Source of the DNA: Calothrix sp. HK-06
GTDB lineage: Bacteria > Cyanobacteriota > Cyanobacteriia > Cyanobacteriales > Nostocaceae
Direction of reading: 5' to 3'
DNA: 64,000 nucleotides
NCBI RefSeq assembly: GCF_001904745.1
Contig: NZ_MRCD01000003.1
Location: forward strand, 124,001-188,000
This document shows positions 1 through 8,182 of the stretch, in pieces. The position numbers and the translations under genes are program-made. The notes beneath the pieces are model-generated. The model searched no databases and was not told the origin of the DNA. It saw only the letters and a list, made by a program, of their open reading frames with translations. Position 1 is the first letter of the stretch; every line of letters begins with the position of its first letter.

Positions 1-1
1 A

Positions 2-3000
2 CGAGATTCTCACAAAATTCGCAATTATGAACTTCAGCTTCGCGGCGCCAATAATGAAATAAGAACAATGTTGTTGAGCGCAGAACTAATTGAAATTGAG
101 GAGCAGCAATATTTATTAGGAACTGCCAGAGATATTACCGAGCGTAAAATAGCTGAAGCTGCACAGCAATTAAGCGAAGAACGATTACAACTAGCACTAG
201 AAGCTAGCGACTTGGGAATGTGGGATTGGAATATTGCTAGTGGTAAAGTATATCGGGACTGGCGCTGGTTAAAAATGTTAGGGTATGACTCAGCGGAAGT
301 CAATGAAACCCGTCAAGGTTTCCTTGAATTAGTACATCCAGATGATTTAAATTCAGTAAATATTGCTTTAGAACAGTATTTACTTGGTAACACCCCTGTT
401 TACAAAGTTGAATTTCGGATGCGCTCTAAAGCAGGTGATTGGAAGTGGATAGAATCATGTGGGAAAATTTTTGATTATAATGAACGCGCTGAACCTTTAC
501 GTTTAACTGGCACTCATAAAGATATCACCGAGCAAAAAACTTTAGAGCGGACACTCGCAATTCATCAAGCACGCTTGGATGCTTTTTTTAATAATGCTCC
601 TGTTGGTCAGTGTATTGTAGACGAACAAATGCGCTTTGTACAGGTTAACGAGTTGTTAGCACAAATAAATGGACTAAGCATCGAAGCACACAATGGTAAA
701 TATATATACGAAGTTTTTCCGGCTCTTGCATCTGTAATTGAACCGATTTATCGACGAGTATTAGAAACGGGAGAACCAGTTCTTTGCCAAGAAATAAGTG
801 CTTACTCTCCTAACGAACAAAATTCTTTGCGCCATTTTTTAACTTCTTATTTTGCTATTCAAGGTTCAGACGGGCGCCCTAGTAATGTCGGCACAGTGGT
901 TGTAGAAATCACAAACCTCAAACGCGCAGAAGCTGCTTTACGCTCTGCTGCTGAACGCGAGCGCGCTATTACACAAGCAATTCAACGAATGCGCCGAACG
1001 CTCGATTTAGAAACAATATTCACCGCTACAACTGAGCAATTACGTCAAGTTATTAACTGTGACCGCGTTGTTGTTTATCGATTTAATCCTGACTGGAGTG
1101 GCGAATTCGTCGCTGAGTCCGTCGGTTCCGCTTGGGTTTCACTTATAGAAGAACATAATACCAACCCCAACTTTACCAAAGGCGCCCTTGATGCGGATAC
1201 TTGTGTAGTAGAAAAAATGAACAGTAACGATAATCAAGTTATCGATACTCATCTCCAAGATACCAAAGGAGGAGTATATAGTCGTGGCGCCAGCTTTCTA
1301 TGTGTTCCTGATATTTACAACGCAGGATTTGAAGACTGTTATATTAAACTGCTAGAACGATTCCAAGCCAAAGCATATATTACCGTGCCCATATTTTGCG
1401 GCAGCAAACTTTGGGGGTTGCTTGGTAGTTATCAAAACAGCAGTTCGCGCTCTTGGGTTCAGGGAGAAATTAATATTGTAGTTCAAATCGGCAACCAACT
1501 TGGTGTCGCACTTCAACAAGCAGAACTATTAGCACAAACACAACTTCAATCGCAAGCACTACAACAAGCTGCCGTCGCAGCTGATGCTGCCAACCGCTCG
1601 AAAAGCGAATTCTTAGCAAATATGAGTCATGAGCTACGAACTCCACTCAATGCCATCTTAGGATTTACGCAGCTAATGAGTCACGATAATGATTTATCTG
1701 AAGAACATCAGCAAAACCTTAGCATTATTAACAAGGCAGGTGAACATCTCCTCAACCTTATTAATGACATTTTAGAAATGTCAAAAATTGAAGCGGGTCA
1801 AAGTCACCTTAACATCACTAGCTTTGATTTAATTAGCTTACTCGACACTCTCAAAGAGATGTTGCTATTCCGTGCAACAGCCAAAGGTTTAATGCTGACA
1901 TTTGAATACGAAAGCAATGTTCCCCAATATATTCAAACCGACGCAAGTAAACTTCGCCAAGTTCTATTAAATCTTTTAGGGAACGCAATTAAATTTACAA
2001 GTAATGGTAGTGTTAAGCTGCGCGTATGTATGAGACAAGCAAGACTAGGAGACCCACAATACCTTGTATTTGAAGTTAAAGATACAGGAGCCGGTATTTC
2101 TCCAAAAGAAATTGGGTTAGTTTTTGAAGCATTTGGACAAACTGAAACTGGTAGAAAATCACAACAAGGAACTGGTTTAGGTTTAGCAATTAGTCGTAAA
2201 TACGTCAAAATGATGGGAGGTGATATTACACTTAATAGTACTTTAAACGTAGGTAGTACATTCACTTTTAATATTGAAATGTTACCTGCCTTACGAGATG
2301 ACATTTCCACAAATTCCTTTACCAATCAAATTATTGGTTTGGCGTCTGACCAACCGACTTACCGTATTCTAGTTGTAGATGATGCTGAAGATAGCCGTAT
2401 ATTTATCGTAAAACTACTGAGCTTAATTGGTTTTGCAGTCAAAGAAGCAGTAAACGGAAGAGAAGGAATATTAATATGGAACGAATGGCAACCAAACCTA
2501 ATTTTAATGGATTTGCGAATGCCAATGATGGATGGTTACGCCGCAACGCGAGAAATTAAACTGCGTGACTTACAAAAACACTCCTCTCCATTAAATCGCA
2601 CAGTCATCATAGCGCTCACAGCCAACGTTTTTTCTGAACAGCGTCACGCAATCCTCGAAGCTGGGTGTGACGATTTTGTAAACAAACCTTTTCGTGAAGA
2701 ATTTCTCCTCGAAAAAATTAGACAGCATCTCAAGGTGGAATATATATATAAAGATGCAACGAGTCAAACTAGCGAAGCTCAATATCCTCAAACTCTATCC
2801 GATGCTCAAGTAGTAAAAATATTGTCCAAACAACCGCGTGCATGGATAGAACAATTATATCATGTTGCTGCTAGTTGTAGCGATAACCTAATTTTCGACT
2901 TACTCAAACAAATACCCACACCACATGTTTCGTTACACAACTTTTTACAAGATTTAGCGACTAGTTATAACTTTGAGAAAATTATGGAACTGGCAAATTT

Positions 3001-3016
3001 AGCATTAAACTCGTAG
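2..3016 (+). CDS. Hybrid sensor histidine kinase with PAS, GAF and receiver domains (5' partial)
   Basis: The reading frame is open to the window edge: codons before the first ATG at 68 encode the tail of a PAS/PAC domain ending in ARDITERK, so the true start lies upstream. After it come a PAS domain (DLGMWDWN through HPDD), a further PAS domain (FFNNAPVGQC), a GAF domain (about residues 320-520, counting from nt 2), HisKA with phospho-acceptor His near residue 543 (NMSHELRTPLN), an HATPase with N and G boxes (LLGNAIKF, GTGLGLAIS) and a receiver with phospho-Asp near 837 (LILMDLRMP). The GAF resembles cyanobacterial bilin-binding relatives, but I see no canonical Cys-His chromophore pair, so light sensing is unlikely. 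No membrane segment is visible, so it is probably a cytoplasmic sensor. The ligand is unknown. Confidence 0.93.
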   Translation, partial: RDSHKIRNYELQLRGANNEIRTMLLSAELIEIEEQQYLLGTARDITERKIAEAAQQLSEERLQLALEASDLGMWDWNIASGKVYRDWRWLKMLGYDSAEVNETRQGFLELVHPDDLNSVNIALEQYLLGNTPVYKVEFRMRSKAGDWKWIESCGKIFDYNERAEPLRLTGTHKDITEQKTLERTLAIHQARLDAFFNNAPVGQCIVDEQMRFVQVNELLAQINGLSIEAHNGKYIYEVFPALASVIEPIYRRVLETGEPVLCQEISAYSPNEQNSLRHFLTSYFAIQGSDGRPSNVGTVVVEITNLKRAEAALRSAAERERAITQAIQRMRRTLDLETIFTATTEQLRQVINCDRVVVYRFNPDWSGEFVAESVGSAWVSLIEEHNTNPNFTKGALDADTCVVEKMNSNDNQVIDTHLQDTKGGVYSRGASFLCVPDIYNAGFEDCYIKLLERFQAKAYITVPIFCGSKLWGLLGSYQNSSSRSWVQGEINIVVQIGNQLGVALQQAELLAQTQLQSQALQQAAVAADAANRSKSEFLANMSHELRTPLNAILGFTQLMSHDNDLSEEHQQNLSIINKAGEHLLNLINDILEMSKIEAGQSHLNITSFDLISLLDTLKEMLLFRATAKGLMLTFEYESNVPQYIQTDASKLRQVLLNLLGNAIKFTSNGSVKLRVCMRQARLGDPQYLVFEVKDTGAGISPKEIGLVFEAFGQTETGRKSQQGTGLGLAISRKYVKMMGGDITLNSTLNVGSTFTFNIEMLPALRDDISTNSFTNQIIGLASDQPTYRILVVDDAEDSRIFIVKLLSLIGFAVKEAVNGREGILIWNEWQPNLILMDLRMPMMDGYAATREIKLRDLQKHSSPLNRTVIIALTANVFSEQRHAILEAGCDDFVNKPFREEFLLEKIRQHLKVEYIYKDATSQTSEAQYPQTLSDAQVVKILSKQPRAWIEQLYHVAASCSDNLIFDLLKQIPTPHVSLHNFLQDLATSYNFEKIMELANLALNS

Positions 3017-3084
3017 CACAGGCCGGAATGCCTCTGTAGTAAAAGTAATTATTCTTACCACTCTTACGCAGAGTACATAGAGAA

Positions 3085-3146
3085 GATATTTTCCTAGAGG
3101 ATATTTTCCTAGAGGATATATTTACATCCAACTTATCCTCTAGGAA
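3085..3146. repeat. 15-bp tandem repeat plus 13-bp inverted repeat
   Basis: GATATTTTCCTAGAG occurs twice in tandem (3085-3099 and 3100-3114), with a partial third copy. Overlapping this is an inverted repeat with 13-bp perfect arms at 3106-3118 and 3134-3146 around a 15-nt loop. There is no T tract, so it is not a typical terminator. It may be a small mobile palindromic repeat, or a processing hairpin between the kinase gene and the next gene. Confidence 0.7.
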
Positions 3147-3301
3147 TTCGGCGCCATCCCCATATACCTTGCTGAAAATCATTACCATTACCAATCTTAA
3201 CAATTAAATATTTTTATACAAGTAAACTGCATAAGCGTGATATTTTCACAACTATATAATTAGTGTATTTACATATTGAGCAAATGCCAGGAGCAGGTGT
3301 A

Positions 3302-4753
3302 ATGAAGGGTGCTTCGCCAAGATACTGGAAAATATACCGAATTAATCCAACACGGACTCATAACGGTTATGAGTATTCTGTTGTTTCTGCTGCCCAAGCA
3401 TTTTTGCAACAAGGCATTTCTGAATCTGAGGATATACAAGCAGCACTACTAGCGTGTTTCTACGCTCCAGCTAATGATGTTAAAAGTCGCGCTTATGCTG
3501 GGTTGTGCTTACGATGCTTTGTCTCAGAACCCATATTAAAAGCTTGTAAAAAAATTCAGAATCTTTTTGCTAGCGATAAAAGTTTTACATATCAGGAGTT
3601 GTTGGGTTTTGTTTTGAATGATGACGGTCAAAGTTTGGTAATTACAGATGATGACCGCAAAGCACAACTCGTTGTTAATAGCGAAGGAAAAACAGACACC
3701 GCTAAGTATCAATTTTTTACAGTCAAAATCTTACAAACGTTTAAAAGCGATTTGCGTGTGCGTTTATCGTTAGAAAACTGGGCTTACTTGCAAACGAAGC
3801 AAAATCCTGAAGTTAAAGACTTTTTATCGGAGTTTGGCTTTAAAAATTTGAGTGACTGGGCACTTTTAAACCGTGTTCGACCTAAGCAAATAGAACGATT
3901 ATCAAAACAAGACGCAAATCTTGTTGAAGTTTTTCATTGTTGTTACCGTCGCGACCGAATACAACAACGCAAACAAAACCGCTCATTCGGCGCCAAATGT
4001 CCCGACCCTAGTGAGTGCCAACTTCAAGAAATGCTAGCGTTACTGCAAAAACGCGGCAATAGTGCAGTGATTAATAATACTAAAGAATTACTAAAAGCAC
4101 TTAAATATGTGGCAATACAACTGCGGCAATACGACATTTGGAGTTACCGTGAGTCACTAGAAATTCAAGACCCAGAAACAGGAAGCTATGTAACAAGGAC
4201 AGATTTAGCATACAACTCAACTAGCGAAGTCGATGTAGAGCAAAATGAAATATTAGAGTTCTTACACTCTCAACTTGAAATTACTTTAATAAAAAGTATT
4301 GAGCAAGAAGTAGAAAGTAGCATCTTAAGATTGCAGAAAAGTAAAAAATATGCTCCTTTTGCTGCAAAGTTTATTCCTGGTTTACAGCTATACTATCAAG
4401 AGGGAAAATCGCTTAAAGAAATTACCGATATTTTACAAATGTCGAGTTGGGACCAAGCACGTCGTGTGTTTAACCCTGGTGAACTATTGGCAAAAGTCCG
4501 TTCAAAAACAGTTGAACAGCTACTCGACAGTATTTTAAACAAAGCATGTGAATTAGGTCTAACGAATTTGCCTCCTGCACCCGACTATCTCAAAACTTTA
4601 GCAGAACAAATCGAATTGTTTGCCGATGAGGAAGTATTTCAAAGCGCAGCAGAAGAAATTCGCGCAGGTAAAAATCGTGTCATGAATAGTCGCTACGCTC
4701 ATTTTCTGTGTCAAAATTTACAGCTAGCGTCAGTTATTTCACTTGCATCATAA
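3302..4753 (+). CDS. Conserved cyanobacterial protein upstream of DUF1822, with a sigma-region-4-like segment
   Basis: A 483-aa soluble protein that I know only as a cyanobacterial family found next to DUF1822 genes. I chose ATG 3302 because AGGAG lies 8 nt upstream; a GTG at 3263 in the same frame has no ribosome site. The N-terminal half has a Cys-containing stretch (RAYAGLCLRCFVS). Near residue 390 a segment reading YYQEGKSLKEITDILQMS resembles the helix-turn-helix of sigma factor region 4, and it is followed by a conserved WDQARRVFNPGELL. I see no clear sigma region 2. It precedes the DUF1822 gene by 23 nt, so the two are likely cotranscribed. A regulatory role is inference only. Confidence 0.75.
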   Translation: MKGASPRYWKIYRINPTRTHNGYEYSVVSAAQAFLQQGISESEDIQAALLACFYAPANDVKSRAYAGLCLRCFVSEPILKACKKIQNLFASDKSFTYQELLGFVLNDDGQSLVITDDDRKAQLVVNSEGKTDTAKYQFFTVKILQTFKSDLRVRLSLENWAYLQTKQNPEVKDFLSEFGFKNLSDWALLNRVRPKQIERLSKQDANLVEVFHCCYRRDRIQQRKQNRSFGAKCPDPSECQLQEMLALLQKRGNSAVINNTKELLKALKYVAIQLRQYDIWSYRESLEIQDPETGSYVTRTDLAYNSTSEVDVEQNEILEFLHSQLEITLIKSIEQEVESSILRLQKSKKYAPFAAKFIPGLQLYYQEGKSLKEITDILQMSSWDQARRVFNPGELLAKVRSKTVEQLLDSILNKACELGLTNLPPAPDYLKTLAEQIELFADEEVFQSAAEEIRAGKNRVMNSRYAHFLCQNLQLASVISLAS

Positions 4754-4776
4754 TTTATTCCATAGGAGTTTCATAA

Positions 4777-5853
4777 ATGTTGTCGGCAAATTCAACTGAT
4801 AATTTCAGTGATATAAGATTATTAATACCAGAAACAATTTGGTTAGATATAGAACATTTTGACCAAGCGCAAGCACTAGTAAATAAAGATATAGACTCGA
4901 TTAAAAATTCAACTACCAATCAGTTACAGCAGTGGCAAGCGTATCTAAATGCATTAGCACTGTTTGGTTTAGAAGCATGGGTAAACGAACGTATTAAAGT
5001 CCCAACAATTTGTGAGACTAAAACTATTTCAGAATATGGTATTATTAAAGTTGGAGAATTTAAAATTTGTCTTATCGCTACAGAACAAGTGCTTGATGAA
5101 GTGGTAAATATACCTCAACAAGCATTAAATAATTCTGAACCAATACACTTTTATTCACTGCTAGAAGTCAACGAAGAAGAAGAACAACTAATAATTCGTG
5201 GATTTATCCGCCACGACCAGTTAATTAATTACCTTAATACTTCATCTCATAGTTTATATAATGACTGTTACCAGCTACCTTTAACTTTATTAGATGCCGA
5301 ACCATCACATTTATTATCCTACATTCGCTATGTTGAACCAAATACAATTAATTCACAAATTGGCGCCTCTCAACAAAATGTTGTAAAAAATAACTTAAAC
5401 ACAGTAGAAATAACTACTAAATTAAGTAATTGGCTGCAAAATATATTTGACGACACATGGCAATTAATTGATACAATGGTTAACCGCGAAGCTAGTTTAG
5501 CTTTTAGTACTCGCAGTATTGAACAAAATATTTCCTCGTCAACGCGCGGAAAACTAATAGATTTAGGAATGCAAATTGATAACCAAAAATTAGCGCTACT
5601 AGTCAGTATAACAGAACAAGCAGAAGGTATAAATGTTTTAGTTCAATTACATCCTACTAATGGCGAACAAACTTTGGCGCCAAATATAACCTTAACCTTA
5701 CTCTCAAAAGCCAAAAAAAATCTACAGCAAGTGCAATCTCGCGTTTCAGACAACTATATTCAACTTAGACCTTTTCGTGGCGAAATCGGCAAAAAATTTA
5801 GCATCGAAGTTAAATTCAACGATGCTACTATTTGCGAGAATTTTGAATTATAA
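4777..5853 (+). CDS. DUF1822 family protein
   Basis: This 358-aa protein matches the cyanobacterial DUF1822 family. It opens with the typical LLIPETIWLDIEHFDQAQALV and carries WQAYLNALALFGLEAWVNERI near residues 50-70. The C-terminal half is a predicted beta-rich region (LVQLHPTNGEQTLAPNITL). An AGGAG about 9 nt before ATG 4777 supports the start. The function of the family is unknown. From memory of cyanobacterial genomes, DUF1822 genes commonly sit beside CHAT-domain genes and beside homologues of the preceding gene, as here (a CHAT gene starts at 6979). It may act as a regulator or substrate in that module; that is inference. Two GGCGCC sites inside suggest long residence in this genome. 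Confidence 0.88.
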   Translation: MLSANSTDNFSDIRLLIPETIWLDIEHFDQAQALVNKDIDSIKNSTTNQLQQWQAYLNALALFGLEAWVNERIKVPTICETKTISEYGIIKVGEFKICLIATEQVLDEVVNIPQQALNNSEPIHFYSLLEVNEEEEQLIIRGFIRHDQLINYLNTSSHSLYNDCYQLPLTLLDAEPSHLLSYIRYVEPNTINSQIGASQQNVVKNNLNTVEITTKLSNWLQNIFDDTWQLIDTMVNREASLAFSTRSIEQNISSSTRGKLIDLGMQIDNQKLALLVSITEQAEGINVLVQLHPTNGEQTLAPNITLTLLSKAKKNLQQVQSRVSDNYIQLRPFRGEIGKKFSIEVKFNDATICENFEL

Positions 5854-5865
5854 AAGCTAAATTTT

Positions 5866-5891
5866 CTTGTGGAGCGGGCATCCTTGCCCGC
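5866..5891. repeat. Intergenic palindromic repeat, CTTGTGGAGCGGGCATCC type
   Basis: Perfect 7-bp arms GCGGGCA and TGCCCGC flank a TCCT loop. Variants occur at 15058-15085, 59313-59335 and 61171-61199, each just outside a gene. The covarying arms (ACGGGCA with TGCCCGT at 15068-15085) show that the hairpin itself is conserved. Here it follows the DUF1822 stop codon. Confidence 0.8.
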
Positions 5892-5901
5892 CCTCACTAT
5901 A

Positions 5902-6498
5902 TTACACAGTTCTCAATTCCATAGCATTAATACAAAAAGGAATATGAATACCTTGCTCTTTCGCTGATATCACTAACTTCTTAACTCTACCCTTAACATC
6001 TAATAAATTTAAAGGAATGGCGCCAGCATCTAGTTGTTGACTGAGTGCAGAATGTTTAATTTTCTTAATACTAGTGTCTAAGCGGTCGAATGCTTCTATC
6101 GAGACAGAATAATCAGGGTCATTGACAACATCTGGCTGAATTCTCATGTTGACTCCATATATTGGTTGTTCAAACACGATTGTCATGGGGCCAGGATTAC
6201 CATGACCTGTACATAAAAGCGCATCACCAATACAAAAATCCAACGGTTCAGAGGATGTTTGGTCTATTCTTAACAAATGTCCAGCAGCAATACTTACTAA
6301 AACTTCACGACCTTGACGTGAATTGATTAAAAATGTTGTTGGCAAAGAAGTTAACGGTTTACCAAGCACTTGCCAATCAATTACATCATCAGCTTCAAAA
6401 TTGTTTTTATTTTCCTCTCCCTCTGCCTTTATTGAATTCGATGTCATATTGTTTGCAGTAGTAAGATATTGGGTTTTAGCGTCAGAACCGATAATCAT
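5902..6498 (-). CDS. Hypothetical protein, predicted beta-rich
   Basis: A 198-aa protein on the minus strand, convergent with the DUF1822 gene. I do not recognise it. Residues 1-45 are polar and low in hydrophobics (many Asn, Glu and Lys). The remainder alternates hydrophobic and polar residues, as in a beta-sandwich, with a GHGNPGPMTIVFEQPIYGV stretch near residue 100 that recalls carbohydrate-binding or lectin-like folds; this is only an impression. There is no signal peptide or membrane helix. ATG codons at residues 1 and 18 are both possible starts. One GGCGCC site lies inside. It separates the DUF1822 gene from the CHAT gene but is on the opposite strand, so it is not obviously part of that module. 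Confidence 0.65.
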   Translation of the reverse strand: MIIGSDAKTQYLTTANNMTSNSIKAEGEENKNNFEADDVIDWQVLGKPLTSLPTTFLINSRQGREVLVSIAAGHLLRIDQTSSEPLDFCIGDALLCTGHGNPGPMTIVFEQPIYGVNMRIQPDVVNDPDYSVSIEAFDRLDTSIKKIKHSALSQQLDAGAIPLNLLDVKGRVKKLVISAKEQGIHIPFCINAMELRTV

Positions 6499-6978
6499 AA
6501 TTTTGCCCGTGCCTTTTAATATTTACAGATTACTAAATGATCAGCAAGACTTTATTTAATAGCTTCCTACTTGAAACCACACCGATACAATTATTTTCAA
6601 GTAGATAAATTTAGATGCTTGTATAAGTTATATGTAACTTAAGCAGACTTTGTGACTCATATTGCTTGGGGACAGTTATTTGCATAACACTTATTCAAGC
6701 GTTGGTAAAGAAATTATTAATTGTATTGTTTATTGTTTACTACTCAATCCGTTGCTGTTATCTTCAACTGCGAAATTCCTGATTCCGGAAATGTATTTCA
6801 ACATTTTTCTACTGAACTTGTAAGTAGTTTATTATACCAATACACTTAAAATTCAAGGAAATGATGATTTTTGATTTAATAGTGGCTAAATAAAAATGTC
6901 ATCTTACGAAAAAGAATATTTTTTACATGTAGCAAACAGCATAATACTAGTTCACATGTAAAAAATAAGTGTATTCTC
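6499..6978. promoter_or_regulatory. 480-bp intergenic region with a 14-bp inverted repeat before the CHAT gene
   Basis: The region is AT-rich and divergent between 5902-6498 (minus) and the CHAT gene (plus), so it should hold both promoters. A perfect inverted repeat with 14-bp arms (6917-6930 and 6954-6967, TATTTTTTACATGT and its complement, 23-nt loop) ends 11 nt before the CHAT start codon. It could be an operator or a leader hairpin over the translation start. No other gene is visible. Confidence 0.6.
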
Positions 6979-8097
6979 ATGAGTAAGTCTGTTGTCATAA
7001 GTTTGGGACACGGTAACTTAAATCAGGGATTCCCAAGAGTAACAGTGCAGGTTTGGGAAACTAATAACCCCCATAGAGAACAGTTTATTGGAAGCTTGCC
7101 ACCCGCTCCACAGTTAGACCAGTTGTATAAAAACTGGCGAATTACTTATCAAAGTTTATGTGACCGTAAGTTACTTCGGACACGAAGTACTGATGACTTG
7201 GATGATTATTTAGAGATTGGTAACGGCGTTACAAATGTATCTCAACATAACTTTACTGAGTTGTGTGCGGGTTTGGAGGCAGGAATGGATACCTGGCTAA
7301 AATCTGAGGGGATACTTAGTTTAAGTCGCAAATTACGTTCAGCATTACATTTGAACGAAGAAATTAACGTAATAGTAGAAACTGATGATGACTTGATGCG
7401 GCGCCTACCTTGGCATCGCTGTGACTTTTTTCGTGATTATTCTAAAGCTGAAATTGCAATATCACGACCTGAGTATATGCGTCACAATGATTTAGATTTG
7501 CAACCAAAACGTAGTGTCGTTCGCATTTTAGCAATTCTTGGTGATAGCGAAGGCATTGACTTAGGCGCCGAAACCGAATTTTTAGAAGGTTTGAACGAAT
7601 GTGAAGTTGTATTCCTTCAAACTCCAACTCGTCAACAGCTTAATGCTTCTCTATGGGATAATCTCGGTTGGGACATTATTTTCTTTGCTGGTCACAGTCG
7701 TACCGAAGGCGCCACTGGCAGACTATATATAAATAATGGAACTGATAACAGTATTACTATAGAAGAACTTTCTGAAGCACTCAAAGCTGCAATTAATAAA
7801 GGTTTGAAATTAGCTATTTTTAATTCTTGTGACGGTCTTGGAATGGCACTTGCACTGGAAAAATTACATATTCCAACTGCTATTGTAATGCGCGAACCTG
7901 TTCCTAATCGCGTTGCTCAAGTTTTTTTCCATAACTTTCTCACCGCGTTTGCTATATCGCATTTGCCTTTACATACATCATTTCAAATGGCACGCAGGCA
8001 GTTACAAGCTTTAGAAAATGAATTCCCTGGCGCCTCGTGGTTGCCTATAATTTGTCAAAACCCTGCTGTGGAACCACCTGTTTGGACAAAAATATAA
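6979..8097 (+). CDS. CHAT domain-containing protein
   Basis: A 372-aa protein of the caspase-like CHAT family (clan CD cysteine peptidase fold). The C-terminal half carries the expected dyad: His239 in FFAGHS and Cys284 in FNSCDGLG, followed by the helical IPTAIVMREPVPNRVA segment seen in active CHAT proteins. The N-terminal about 180 residues hold a short module with EETDDDLMRRLPWHRCDFF-like features common to cyanobacterial CHAT proteins (seen here as VETDDDLMRRLPWHRCDFF). There is no TPR or WD repeat, so it is shorter than many relatives. It lies downstream of a sigma-like gene and a DUF1822 gene. A regulatory protease acting on one of these partners is plausible but unproven. Several GGCGCC sites mark it as resident DNA. 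Confidence 0.9.
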   Translation: MSKSVVISLGHGNLNQGFPRVTVQVWETNNPHREQFIGSLPPAPQLDQLYKNWRITYQSLCDRKLLRTRSTDDLDDYLEIGNGVTNVSQHNFTELCAGLEAGMDTWLKSEGILSLSRKLRSALHLNEEINVIVETDDDLMRRLPWHRCDFFRDYSKAEIAISRPEYMRHNDLDLQPKRSVVRILAILGDSEGIDLGAETEFLEGLNECEVVFLQTPTRQQLNASLWDNLGWDIIFFAGHSRTEGATGRLYINNGTDNSITIEELSEALKAAINKGLKLAIFNSCDGLGMALALEKLHIPTAIVMREPVPNRVAQVFFHNFLTAFAISHLPLHTSFQMARRQLQALENEFPGASWLPIICQNPAVEPPVWTKI

Positions 8098-8116
8098 ACA
8101 AGACAATATGTGATAT

Positions 8117-8176
8117 GGTGCGTGACGCTTTTAGGTTACTTGCTTCGTTGTAAGATTGTTTATGGCGTCACGCACC
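8117..8176. repeat. Intergenic inverted repeat GGTGCGTGACGC / GCGTCACGCACC
   Basis: Two perfect 12-bp arms (8117-8128 and 8165-8176) flank 36 nt. The type (GGTGCGTGACGC) is common between genes in filamentous cyanobacteria. It covers candidate start codons TTG 8156 and ATG 8162 of the ankyrin frame, which argues that translation starts after it, at ATG 8183. Confidence 0.75.
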
Positions 8177-8182
8177 CTACTT

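Noticed and set aside
970-1530. Bilin-binding (cyanobacteriochrome) GAF in the first kinase
   Set aside because: The canonical Cys-His pair is absent; the available Cys residues are not in the expected position.
8156-8182. Earlier starts (TTG 8156, ATG 8162) for the ankyrin gene
   Set aside because: They lie inside a 12-bp-arm palindromic repeat; the ankyrin-type N-terminus begins at 8183.
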